Source: AWTP1-18 sp036518635 (GTDB lineage: Bacteria; Pseudomonadota; Gammaproteobacteria; Burkholderiales; Rhodocyclaceae). Taken from it: DNA of 25,903 bases. This document shows, one piece after another, positions 1 through 7,601 of this stretch; the first letter of the stretch is position 1, and the number at the start of each line of letters is the position of its first letter. Location of the stretch: the NCBI GenBank assembly GCA_036518635.1, contig DATDMT010000112.1, positions 1 to 25,903 of the forward strand, written 5' to 3'. The translations under genes were made by a program, and so were the position numbers. Under the pieces are notes generated by a model that did no database searches, was not told the DNA's origin, and saw only the letters and a program-made list of their open reading frames with translations.

Positions 1-1641
1 TACTACAAGGACGAGAAGGGCCGCTACCTGGGCTGCAACAAGGCCTTCGAGCAGTTCGTCGGCATCGAGCGGGAGCGTCTGGTGGGGCGCACGGTGTACG
101 ACATCGCGCCGGGCCAGGCGGCCGACCGCTACTTCGCCGCCGACCAGGAGTTGCTGGACAAGCCGGGTACCCAGACCTACGAAGCGTCGGTGACCCACGC
201 CGACCGCAGCAAGCGTGAGGTGGTGTACTACAAGGCCACCTTCAACAAGGCCGATGGTTCCCTTGGCGGCATCGTCGGCGTGATGCTGGACATCAGCGAC
301 CGCAAGAACATGGAGGACCGGGTCTGGCGCGAGGCCAACTACGACGCCCTGACCGGCCTGCCCAACCGCCGCTTGTTCCGCGACCGGATGCGCGAGGAGA
401 TCAAGCGTGCGCGCCGCACCGGCCGCGGCCTGGCGCTGCTGTTCATCGACCTGGACCGCTTCAAGGAAGTGAACGACACCCTCGGCCACGATGCCGGCGA
501 CCAGTTGCTGATCGATGCGGCGCAGCGCATCTGCACCCGCGTCCGCGCCACCGACACGGTATCGCGCCCCGGCGGCGACGAGTTCATCGTGATCTTGCCG
601 GATATCGCCGAGGCCACCCAGGTGGGCCGCCTGGCGGGCGAGATCATCGATGCCCTGGTGCAGCCCTTCCAGATCAACGCCCAGACCGCCTATGTCTCGG
701 CCAGCATCGGCGTCGCCCTGTTCCCCGACGACACCGACGACATGGACACCCTGCTGAGCTACGCCGACCAGGCCATGTACGCGGCCAAGGAGCAGGGGCG
801 CAACTGCTTCAGCTACTTCACGCCGTCGATGCAGGAAAAGGCTCGGCTGCGCATGCAGCTCGCCAACGATCTGCGCCAGGCCCTGCCGCTGGGGCAGTTG
901 CAGGTGTATCTGCAGCCCATCGTCAATCTGTCGAGCGGCCTAATCGTCAAGGCCGAGGCGCTGCTGCGCTGGCGCCACCCGCTCCTCGGCATGGTGCCGC
1001 CGGACCGCTTCATTCCCATCGCCGAAGAGATCGGCCTGATCAACGAGATCGGCGACTGGGTGTTCCGCGAGGCCGCCGCCGCGGCCAAGCGCTGGAGCGA
1101 CCCCTGGTTCATCGGCGGCAGCCAGCCGGTGCAGGTCGCCGTGAACAAGTCGCCGCGCCAACTGGTGACCGGCAATACCGAGAAATCCTGGATCGAGCAC
1201 CTGCGCCAGATCGGCCTGCCCAACGGCTTCATCGTCATCGAAATCACCGAGGGCTTGCTGATGGATTCACGGCCGGAGGTGGCGGAGAAGCTGCTCGACT
1301 TCCGCGACGCCGGCATCGAGGTGAGCCTGGACGATTTCGGCACCGGCTACTCGGCGATGTCCTATCTGAAGAAGTTCGACATCGACTACCTGAAGATCGA
1401 CAAGTCCTTCGTTCGCGACATGACCAGCGATCCCAGCGACCGGGCCATCGTCGAGGCCATCATCGTCATGGCCCACAAGCTGGGCATGAAGGTGATCGCC
1501 GAGGGCGTCGAAACCGCCGAGCAGCGCGACCTGCTGGAGGCCGCCGGCTGCGACTTCGGCCAGGGCTACTTTTTTGCTCGGCCGATGCCCATCCCCGACT
1601 TCGAAACCTTCCTGGTCACCGCCAACCGGGGCAACGACTAG
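1..1641 (+). CDS. PAS-GGDEF-EAL cyclic-di-GMP signalling protein (5' end outside window)
   Basis: The frame is open from base 1, so the start lies off the left edge; 546 codons are visible. Order: the second part of a PAS domain (about residues 1-105, ending in the usual linker DISDRK), a diguanylate cyclase domain, then a c-di-GMP phosphodiesterase domain. The GGDEF signature is intact at about 191-195, with an RxxD inhibitory site (RATD, 182-185) five residues before it. The EAL domain keeps its key motifs: EALLRW near 319, VNKSPRQL, EITE, DDFGTGYS near 444, KIDKSF and AEGVET. Both catalytic halves therefore look competent, and net activity cannot be read from sequence. The PAS domain implies a sensed ligand or redox signal. 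Whether the missing N-terminus has membrane segments is unknown. It converges with the AEC transporter gene, the two stops overlapping. Confidence 0.95.
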   Translation, partial: YYKDEKGRYLGCNKAFEQFVGIERERLVGRTVYDIAPGQAADRYFAADQELLDKPGTQTYEASVTHADRSKREVVYYKATFNKADGSLGGIVGVMLDISDRKNMEDRVWREANYDALTGLPNRRLFRDRMREEIKRARRTGRGLALLFIDLDRFKEVNDTLGHDAGDQLLIDAAQRICTRVRATDTVSRPGGDEFIVILPDIAEATQVGRLAGEIIDALVQPFQINAQTAYVSASIGVALFPDDTDDMDTLLSYADQAMYAAKEQGRNCFSYFTPSMQEKARLRMQLANDLRQALPLGQLQVYLQPIVNLSSGLIVKAEALLRWRHPLLGMVPPDRFIPIAEEIGLINEIGDWVFREAAAAAKRWSDPWFIGGSQPVQVAVNKSPRQLVTGNTEKSWIEHLRQIGLPNGFIVIEITEGLLMDSRPEVAEKLLDFRDAGIEVSLDDFGTGYSAMSYLKKFDIDYLKIDKSFVRDMTSDPSDRAIVEAIIVMAHKLGMKVIAEGVETAEQRDLLEAAGCDFGQGYFFARPMPIPDFETFLVTANRGND

Positions 1642-2576
1642 CCGCCCACCAGCGCCAGCGCCAGCGGCGTGGTCACCGCCGCCAGGGCGGTGGTCAGCAC
1701 CAGACTCGATGCCACCGGGCCCTCCATGGTCTTGAACTGGCGCGACATCAGGTAGACGTTGGCGCCGGTGGCCAGCGAGGCCAGCAGCACCACCGCCTGG
1801 GTTTCTATCGCCGGCAGGCCCAAGAGGCGGGCCAATACCCAGACAACCAACGGCTGGACGATCAGCTTGAGGACGGAGATGCCGACGCTCTGCTGCCAGC
1901 CGGTGCGGATGCCGTATTCGGCGAGGCCCATGCCCAGGGCGATCAGGGCCATGGGCGTGGCGGCCTGGCCGGTCATCGCCAGGGGCGTGTCGATCAGCGC
2001 CGGCAGCGGCAGGCCGGTCAGGCCGAACAGGGTGCCGGAGAGGATCGCCGCCACCAGCGGGTTGGTCAGCACGCCTTTTAGCGTGCGGCCGAAGCCGTGC
2101 AGCGACAGGGAGCCGTGGCGCGACCATTCGACCGAGACCGTCACCAGGGTCCACAGGGTCAGGGCGTTGAACACCACCACCAGGGCCACGGTCGGCAGGG
2201 CGGCTTCGCCTAAGGTCACCTTGGCCAGGGGCACGCCGAGCAGCACGTTGTTGGAAAAGATGCCCCCCAGGGCGAACACCGAGCCGGCCACGCCGTCGAG
2301 GCGGAACAGGCGGGCGCCGACGATGCGGCCGATGACGAAGACGATCAGGCAGCCGCCGAAGAAGGCCAGCAGCAGGCGCGCATCCACCGGCGGCAGCTTG
2401 GAGCGGTCGGCCATCAGGCGGAACAACAGGGCGGGCAGAGCGACCGAGAAGACGAAGCGCGACAGCCCCTCGGAGATGGTCTTGGGCCAATGACCCCAGT
2501 GCATCAGCGCGTAACCGACGAAGACCAGGGCAAACAGCGGGACGGAAAGTTCGAGGTAGTGCAGGAAGGCGGACAT
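1638..2576 (-). CDS. AEC-family (auxin efflux carrier-like) membrane transporter
   Basis: This 312-residue protein is almost entirely hydrophobic, with about ten predicted membrane segments in two five-helix halves, the layout of the AEC/bile-acid-sodium-symporter fold. The conserved AEC region near residues 105-120 (IFSNNVLLGVPLA) and the second-half segment MALIALGMGLAEYG are recognisable. Bacterial members export or exchange small organic acids such as malate; the substrate here cannot be told. The ATG at 2574-2576 has no clear Shine-Dalgarno sequence, and a palindromic repeat begins about 17 bases upstream, so its promoter is displaced or lies within or beyond that repeat. The stop overlaps the stop of the convergent GGDEF-EAL gene within one CTAG. 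Confidence 0.9.
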   Translation of the reverse strand: MSAFLHYLELSVPLFALVFVGYALMHWGHWPKTISEGLSRFVFSVALPALLFRLMADRSKLPPVDARLLLAFFGGCLIVFVIGRIVGARLFRLDGVAGSVFALGGIFSNNVLLGVPLAKVTLGEAALPTVALVVVFNALTLWTLVTVSVEWSRHGSLSLHGFGRTLKGVLTNPLVAAILSGTLFGLTGLPLPALIDTPLAMTGQAATPMALIALGMGLAEYGIRTGWQQSVGISVLKLIVQPLVVWVLARLLGLPAIETQAVVLLASLATGANVYLMSRQFKTMEGPVASSLVLTTALAAVTTPLALALVGG

Positions 2577-2593
2577 GGGCTTGATGTAGGTCC

Positions 2594-2691
2594 CTCCCCC
2601 TTCAAGGGGGAGGACAGGAGGAGGATGGGGCTTCGGCGCAGGGCGGGTTTATACCCCATCCCCACCCCAACCCTCCCCTTGAAAGGGAGGG
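2594..2691. repeat. MITE-like palindromic repeat with nested hairpins
   Basis: The left end is a near-perfect palindrome (2594-2612, CTCCCCCTT-C-AAGGGGGAG) and the right end another hairpin (2671-2691, CCCTCCC / GGGAGGG). The two ends also pair with each other: 2601-2630 is an imperfect inverted copy of 2654-2683, with shared blocks TTCAAGGGG and GGATGGGG. One long cruciform-capable element of about 100 bp results, sitting between the divergent AEC and ravA genes. CCCTCCCC-TTGAA-GGGGAGGG elements are familiar as dispersed intergenic repeats in high-GC proteobacteria. No open frame or target duplication is evident. Confidence 0.7.
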
Positions 2692-2776
2692 AGCAATCAG
2701 CGCCGCATTGCGGCGAGGCTCGGACTGGCGGTTTTCTTGACTCCGCTCAGGGGCGAAATCTGCAGGTTTGGCTAAG

Positions 2777-4195
2777 ATGCGGCTGATGAACCATACACTT
2801 ATATCCAACTATCCGGTCGTCCTCCGCAGCCGCCTCGAAGGCCTGCTGGCCGGCCTGGAGACCGGCCTCGTCGAGCGTCGCCGCATGGTGCGGCTAACCC
2901 TGCTGACCGCCCTGGCCGGCGAGCACACGCTGCTGATCGGCCCCCCCGGCACCGCCAAGAGCGAGCTGGCGCGGCGGCTGCACCTGGCTTTCCACGAGGC
3001 CAGCTATTTCGAACGACTGCTGACCCGTTTCTCGGTGCCGGAGGAATTGTTCGGCCCCCTGTCGATCAGCGCCCTGGAACAGGACCGCTACGAGCGCCAG
3101 ACCGCCGGCTTCCTGCCCCAGGCCACCATCGCCTTCATCGACGAGGTGTTCAAGGCCAACAGCGCGATCCTGAATGCCCTGTTGACCCTACTAAACGAGC
3201 GGGAATTCGACAACGGCGCCGGCCGCGAGCAGTGCCCGCTGATCAGTTGCGTCGGCGCCACCAACGAGGTGCCGAGCGACGAAGTGGCCGAGGCCTTCTT
3301 CGACCGCTTCCTGACCCGTCTGCCGGTGGGTGCGGTGAGCGCTGAAGGCTTTCTCGATCTGCTCGGCCAGGGCGGCGATGTGGCTATGCCCGATCTGCAG
3401 GCGCTGCGCGCCGAAGACCGGGAGGCGATTGCCGCGGCGGCCCGCGGCGTGACCCTGGCGCCCGAGGTTCTGGGCCTCTTGGCCGAGCTGCGCGAGCGGC
3501 TGCGGGCGGAGCAGGGCTACGTCTCCGACCGGCGCTGGGTCAAGATCGCCTGGCTGCTGAAGGTGATGGCCGCCACCGAGGGCCGCGCCCGCGTCGCCCT
3601 GTGGGATCTGTGGTTGCTGCCCTGGTGCGTCGCTGCAGATATGGAACGCCAGGTCGAAGTGGATGCCTGGCTCTGCGGCCGTCTCGGGGTGCGCGAGGCC
3701 TTTGCGCCGCCGCGCCTGACCCGGGTGGTGCAGGCCTTCGAGGCCCAGATCAAGCTGGAGGAGGAGGCCGACGACCTGGACTACGACGAGTCCGGCCGGC
3801 TGCGTTTCAACCAGGAGGTGGAAGCTCAGGTGAGCGACGCCAAGGGCGGTACCCAGGCGATGCGCATGTCCTACAAGAAGCGTCGCCGCTACGGCCGCAA
3901 GCACATCGAGGCGCGGGTGCGCCAGATCGACGACTTGATCGTCCGCATCGCCGATTACGCCGAGGAGATCGCTCTGCGCCGCGGCGAGCTGGCCGATTAC
4001 CTGGCCCAGTCCCTGTGGCTGGATGGCGATTTTGCCCGCCGCGCCGACGCCAACCTGCAAGCCACCGGTGAGGTGGTGGACGAACTGCGCCAGCGCGCGC
4101 TGCTGGCCCGCGCCCGCTTCGAGGCGCTGCCGCCGTTGCCGCCGACGGAACCCGGCGCGGTGCCGGAGCCGGTGGATCACGAAGCGCTGTCGTGA
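2777..4195 (+). CDS. ravA: RavA-type MoxR AAA+ ATPase
   Basis: MoxR-family AAA+ ATPase of the RavA subgroup, about 470 residues. Walker A is GPPGTAKS (about residue 55), Walker B FIDEVFKANSAILNALL, followed by sensor-1 GATNEVPSDE and an arginine-finger region FFDRFLTRLPV. The segments RYERQTAGFLPQA and YVSDRRW match RavA closely. In Escherichia coli RavA works with ViaA; the pair has been linked to respiratory complexes, iron-sulfur proteins and lysine decarboxylase. The C-terminal third (from about residue 320) is highly charged and helical, and I do not see the beta-rich LARA domain of the enterobacterial protein. The start is uncertain: ATG 2777, ATG 2786 and TTG 2768 are all in frame and none has a strong ribosome binding site. 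The stop overlaps viaA by four bases. Confidence 0.88.
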   Translation: MRLMNHTLISNYPVVLRSRLEGLLAGLETGLVERRRMVRLTLLTALAGEHTLLIGPPGTAKSELARRLHLAFHEASYFERLLTRFSVPEELFGPLSISALEQDRYERQTAGFLPQATIAFIDEVFKANSAILNALLTLLNEREFDNGAGREQCPLISCVGATNEVPSDEVAEAFFDRFLTRLPVGAVSAEGFLDLLGQGGDVAMPDLQALRAEDREAIAAAARGVTLAPEVLGLLAELRERLRAEQGYVSDRRWVKIAWLLKVMAATEGRARVALWDLWLLPWCVAADMERQVEVDAWLCGRLGVREAFAPPRLTRVVQAFEAQIKLEEEADDLDYDESGRLRFNQEVEAQVSDAKGGTQAMRMSYKKRRRYGRKHIEARVRQIDDLIVRIADYAEEIALRRGELADYLAQSLWLDGDFARRADANLQATGEVVDELRQRALLARARFEALPPLPPTEPGAVPEPVDHEALS

Positions 4196-5748
4196 GCCAG
4201 CAAACTGCCACCCCTCTGCTGTTCGAGGGTTTGGAATCCCGCCTCGGCGGCATCGACCGCCTGCCGCGGGGGCTCTGGCTGTGGAGCCTGATCCATTCCC
4301 ACGGCTCGCTGCAGCCGCGGCTGGAAGGCATCGAGGGCCTGCGCCACGACCTGATCGCGGGCCAGCTCAGCGACCGCCCCCATTGGCCGTCGCCGGCCCT
4401 GGCGCCGGGCCTCAAGGCGGTGCTGGAGGAGTTGGAGCTGCAACGCTACTGCATGGGCCAGGCCGACCTGACCGAGACCCTGCTGCGCTCCCTGCTGTGG
4501 CACCTGGATCTGATCGTGGACTACATGGATCGCGGCGCCAGCGAGCAACAGGCCATCGCCGATGCCCTGGCGGCCTTCGGTGCCGACTGGGCGGACCGCT
4601 GCGGCAGCATGGACGAACTGATCGCGGTCTTCGGCGATTGCGGCGACATGCTGAAGAACACCCGCTGGGACATGCTGCGGGGCCTCTTGCGTAGCGGCGG
4701 CTGGCAGGAGGTGGTGCGCATCCGCCGCCTGCTGGAAAGCCTGCCCGAGCTGGCCGAGATCATCCGCCAGTTGGGCCGCGCCCAGGTCACCGACGAGCCG
4801 GACGAGTCGCGCAAGATGGCAACGCCGACCATGGAGCAGGCGATGGTCGCCCATACCTACGTGCGCGAGGTGCGGGTGCCCGACTACCCGGGCGAGACCC
4901 GCGGCGTGCGCCGCTCCGGCCGCGTCTCACGGATGCTGCCGGCGGAGGCGATGCTGCTCGGCCACCCGCGGCTGCGCCTGATCTGGCACGCGCGCCACGC
5001 CGAGCGCACCCTGCTCACCTACGAGGATGAAGAGGTGATGCCCGAGCTGGTGCACGACCAGGCCCCGGCCTGGCGCCCCAACCCGGAGCCGCGCCCCGAC
5101 CGGCGTCTGGAGATGGGGCCGATGATCGTCTGCGTGGACACCTCGGGTTCGATGCAGGGCGGCGCCGAGACCGTCGCCAAGGCCGTGGTGCTGGAAGCGG
5201 TGCGCACCGCCCACGACCAGAAGCGGCCCTGCCATGTGTTCGCCTTCAGCGGCCCGGAGGACGTGGTCGAAATGGAAATCGGCGTGGACGAGCCGGGCCT
5301 GGAGCGGCTGACCCACTTCATGGGCCAGAGCTTCCGCGGAGGCACCGACATCTGCGGCCCCCTGGGCCGGGCGATGGAAAAACTGACCGAGGAAGCCTGG
5401 CAACTGGCCGACCTGCTGATCGCCTCCGACGGCGAATTCGGCGCCACGCCGGAACTGGCGGCCCTGGTGGAGGAAGCCAAGGAACGCCAGGGCCTGCGGG
5501 TGCAGGGCGTGCTGATCGGCGACCGGGAAACCATCGGCTTCCTCGAACTGGCCGACCACATCTACTGGGTGCGCGACTGGCGCCGCTACGGCACCTCCGA
5601 CAGCGATTCGCCGGTGCACTCGAAGAGCCTCACCGCGATGTATTTTCCCGGCGCCCTGCGCACCCCGGAGAACCGCAATGGCACCGTCGGCGGCGACGCT
5701 GCGGCGGAAGCGGTCAAGGCGGGGTTGCATCGGGGGGAGAAGTTGTGA
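4192..5748 (+). CDS. viaA: ViaA-type VWA-domain protein, RavA partner
   Basis: A 518-residue protein with a helical N-terminal half and a C-terminal von Willebrand factor A domain. The MIDAS metal site is complete: DTSGSM at 316-321 and GGTD at 383-386, with LLIASDGEFG further on. It starts with GTG, overlapping the ravA stop as GTGA, which implies translational coupling. MoxR ATPases typically pair with a VWA protein, and this arrangement is the ravA-viaA operon. In E. coli ViaA stimulates RavA ATPase activity and is somewhat shorter (just under 500 residues). The protein has no signal peptide or membrane segment, so it should be cytosolic or peripherally membrane-bound. The alternative name 'VWA domain containing CoxE-like protein' would describe the same family level. 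Confidence 0.88.
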   Translation: MSQQTATPLLFEGLESRLGGIDRLPRGLWLWSLIHSHGSLQPRLEGIEGLRHDLIAGQLSDRPHWPSPALAPGLKAVLEELELQRYCMGQADLTETLLRSLLWHLDLIVDYMDRGASEQQAIADALAAFGADWADRCGSMDELIAVFGDCGDMLKNTRWDMLRGLLRSGGWQEVVRIRRLLESLPELAEIIRQLGRAQVTDEPDESRKMATPTMEQAMVAHTYVREVRVPDYPGETRGVRRSGRVSRMLPAEAMLLGHPRLRLIWHARHAERTLLTYEDEEVMPELVHDQAPAWRPNPEPRPDRRLEMGPMIVCVDTSGSMQGGAETVAKAVVLEAVRTAHDQKRPCHVFAFSGPEDVVEMEIGVDEPGLERLTHFMGQSFRGGTDICGPLGRAMEKLTEEAWQLADLLIASDGEFGATPELAALVEEAKERQGLRVQGVLIGDRETIGFLELADHIYWVRDWRRYGTSDSDSPVHSKSLTAMYFPGALRTPENRNGTVGGDAAAEAVKAGLHRGEKL

Positions 5749-5760
5749 AGAAAAAAATTT

Positions 5761-5852
5761 TTCACCACGGCGACACGGCGGGCAGGGCGAAATTCATGAG
5801 CCTAATGGGTTTTTGTGTTTTTCCGCCGTGCTCGCCGTGTCGCCGTGGTGAA
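5761..5852. repeat. inverted repeat with perfect 20-bp arms
   Basis: 5761-5780 (begins TTCACCACGGCGACACGG) is the exact reverse complement of 5833-5852. Pairing continues imperfectly about ten bases inward (8 of 10), leaving an internal region of roughly 30 bases. It starts 12 bases after the viaA stop and ends 26 bases before the DUF364 gene. A related consensus (CACCACGGNGACACGG) occurs as a dispersed intergenic repeat in many proteobacteria. As RNA it would be a very stable hairpin that could protect or end the ravA-viaA message. The poly-T after the right arm is short (CTTTTAG), so a canonical terminator is only possible. Confidence 0.8.
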
Positions 5853-5878
5853 CGCCTTTTAGATTTACTGGAACCTTT

Positions 5879-6712
5879 ATGACCGTAGCCCGCGAACTGC
5901 TCTCCCTGCTGGAACACCTGGCACTGCGCATGAAGCTGCCCAAGGTACGCGCCCTGCACCTGCCGCCGCCGGACAAGGCCGGCACCAAGGACGGCGAGTT
6001 CTGCGCCCTGGAACTGGATGACGGCAGCATGGGCCTCGGCTACGTGCTGCTCGACGACACCCTGATGCAGTTGCTGAACGGCCCCCAGCGCAGCGAACTG
6101 GTGGGGGCCGATGCCCTGGCCGTAGCGCGGCGCTACGCCGAATCCGACGGGCTCTGGCGCACCCTCGGCTATACGGCGGTGTGCGCCCTGACCCGCAGCT
6201 TCTTCGACCGCACCGGCTTCGTGCCCGACGCCAGCGCCGATTCCATCGGCATGATGAATCCGGTGCCCGGCGACCACATCGGCATGGTCGGCCATTTCAA
6301 TCCGCTGATCCCGCGCATCATCCAGTCCGGCGCCCAACTCACCGTGGCCGAACTGAAGGCCGAGCTGGCCGGTGACTGGGACGGCTACCGGGTGACCCTG
6401 GATGTGGCCGAGCTGGCCGACTGCAACAAGGTGCTGTCCACCAGTTCGGTGATGCTCAACGACACCCTCGACCTGATCCTGCAGCACAGCCGCAATGCGC
6501 GCTATTTCGCCCTGGTCGGCCCCGGCGCCGGCTGTCTGCCGGACCCGCTGTTCGAGCGCGGCGTGACCCTGCTGGGCGGCACCTGGATCACCGACCGGGA
6601 GGGCTTCCGTGCATCCCTGGTGGAAGGTGAGAGCTGGAGCCGTTATGCCCACAAGTACGCCCTGCTGCGCCAGGACTACCCCGGCTTCGACGCGCTGCTG
6701 GGGCGGCTTTGA
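5879..6712 (+). CDS. DUF364 / putative heavy-metal-chelation domain protein
   Basis: A 277-residue soluble protein. The C-terminal half carries the DUF364 pattern: FALVGPGAGCLPDPLFERGV followed by LLGGTWITD, a Rossmann-like fold once annotated as putative heavy-metal chelation. The N-terminal part (about 1-100) corresponds to the companion DUF4213 enolase-like region. Family members often neighbour metal or cofactor genes, but no reaction is established, and nothing nearby here points to a pathway. The ATG at 5879 lies just after an inverted repeat and has only a weak ribosome binding site (GGAACC). It overlaps the next gene by four bases (TTGA), so the two are likely co-transcribed. Confidence 0.75.
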   Translation: MTVARELLSLLEHLALRMKLPKVRALHLPPPDKAGTKDGEFCALELDDGSMGLGYVLLDDTLMQLLNGPQRSELVGADALAVARRYAESDGLWRTLGYTAVCALTRSFFDRTGFVPDASADSIGMMNPVPGDHIGMVGHFNPLIPRIIQSGAQLTVAELKAELAGDWDGYRVTLDVAELADCNKVLSTSSVMLNDTLDLILQHSRNARYFALVGPGAGCLPDPLFERGVTLLGGTWITDREGFRASLVEGESWSRYAHKYALLRQDYPGFDALLGRL

Positions 6713-7371
6713 GCGTTCCCACCGCGGCCTACCGGCCGCCGCCAGACGAGGGCCTGGCCGTCGTCTACGCCGACGACTGGCTGCTGGTGCTGGACAAGCC
6801 GGCGGGCCTGTTATCGGTGCCTGGTCGCGGCGCCGACAAGGCCGACTGCCTGGTGGCCCGCGCCCAGCGTGAATTTGCCGACTCACTGATCGTGCATCGG
6901 CTGGACATGGAAACCTCCGGCCTGATCGTCCTCGCCCGCGGCGAGGAAATGCACCGCCGCCTGAGCCGCCAGTTCCGCGAGCGGGAAGTGGCGAAGCGCT
7001 ACGTCGCGGTGGCCGCCGGACAGTTGGTGGCAGATGAGGGCAGCATCGATCTGCCGCTGATCACCGATTGGCCCAATCGACCGCGGCAGAAGGTGGACCA
7101 CGACATCGGCAAGCCCTCGCTGACCCACTACCGGGTGCTGTCCCGCGATGCCGACACGACGCGAGTGGAACTGGAGCCCGTCACCGGCCGCTCCCACCAG
7201 TTGCGCGTGCATCTGCTGTCCCTGGGCCACCCGCTATTGGGCGACCGCCTCTACGCCCCGCAGGCCATTGCCGAAGCCGTGCCGCGCTTGCTGCTGCACG
7301 CCTGGCTGCTTGCCTTCACCCATCCTCAGACTGGTATCACCCTTAACTTCGAGCGAACGGCGGAATTCTGA
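6709..7371 (+). CDS. rluA: RluA-type pseudouridine synthase
   Basis: A 220-residue protein, the length of E. coli RluA (219), which isomerises U746 of 23S rRNA and U32 of some tRNAs. The catalytic aspartate is in HRLDMETSGL (near residue 65). RQFREREVAKRYVA, DLPLITDWPNRPRQKV and GRSHQLRVHLLSLGHPLLGDRLY align well with RluA rather than the larger RluC or RluD, and there is no N-terminal S4 domain. The start is TTG at 6709, overlapping the DUF364 stop. No other in-frame start gives the N-terminal strand before YADDWLLVLDKPAG, so coupling to the upstream gene probably drives translation. Confidence 0.9.
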   Translation: MSVPTAAYRPPPDEGLAVVYADDWLLVLDKPAGLLSVPGRGADKADCLVARAQREFADSLIVHRLDMETSGLIVLARGEEMHRRLSRQFREREVAKRYVAVAAGQLVADEGSIDLPLITDWPNRPRQKVDHDIGKPSLTHYRVLSRDADTTRVELEPVTGRSHQLRVHLLSLGHPLLGDRLYAPQAIAEAVPRLLLHAWLLAFTHPQTGITLNFERTAEF

Positions 7372-7510
7372 TTTTCGGGCTGCCGGAGTGGCGAGGGCAG
7401 TCCTCAATCCAAATTTGGCGCCGCCGAATGACGAGCGGCATGTGCGCAAGGGTTTGAGCTAGCACCAGCGAGACCACTTATTCCAGCTATTGCCCGACCT
7501 AGTCAGCCGT

Positions 7511-7562
7511 GCCAAGGCGTGGGCCGCCTTGGCGTCTGGCGAATTCAGAGTGAGGCTGAATT
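7511..7562. terminator. two adjacent hairpins between convergent genes (candidate terminator)
   Basis: Hairpin one is GCCAAGGCG (7511-7519) against CGCCTTGGC (7525-7533), 9 bp with a five-base loop. Hairpin two is AATTCAG (7542-7548) against CTGAATT (7556-7562), 7 bp with a seven-base loop. They lie in the 230-bp gap between rluA and the chemoreceptor gene, which point at each other, where terminators are expected. Neither has a proper T-tract, so a Rho-independent mechanism is not proven. I see no gene in the rest of 7372-7601. Confidence 0.4.
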
Positions 7563-7601
7563 AGCCTTGTGGGCTCGGAGGGTCATGTTCGTGCCCTTGC
7601 T

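Noticed and set aside
1267..2490. Long minus-strand frame (407 codons) across the GGDEF-EAL/AEC junction
   Set aside because: It is an Arg/Gly/Pro/Ala-rich shadow of two clearly real genes, produced by high GC content.
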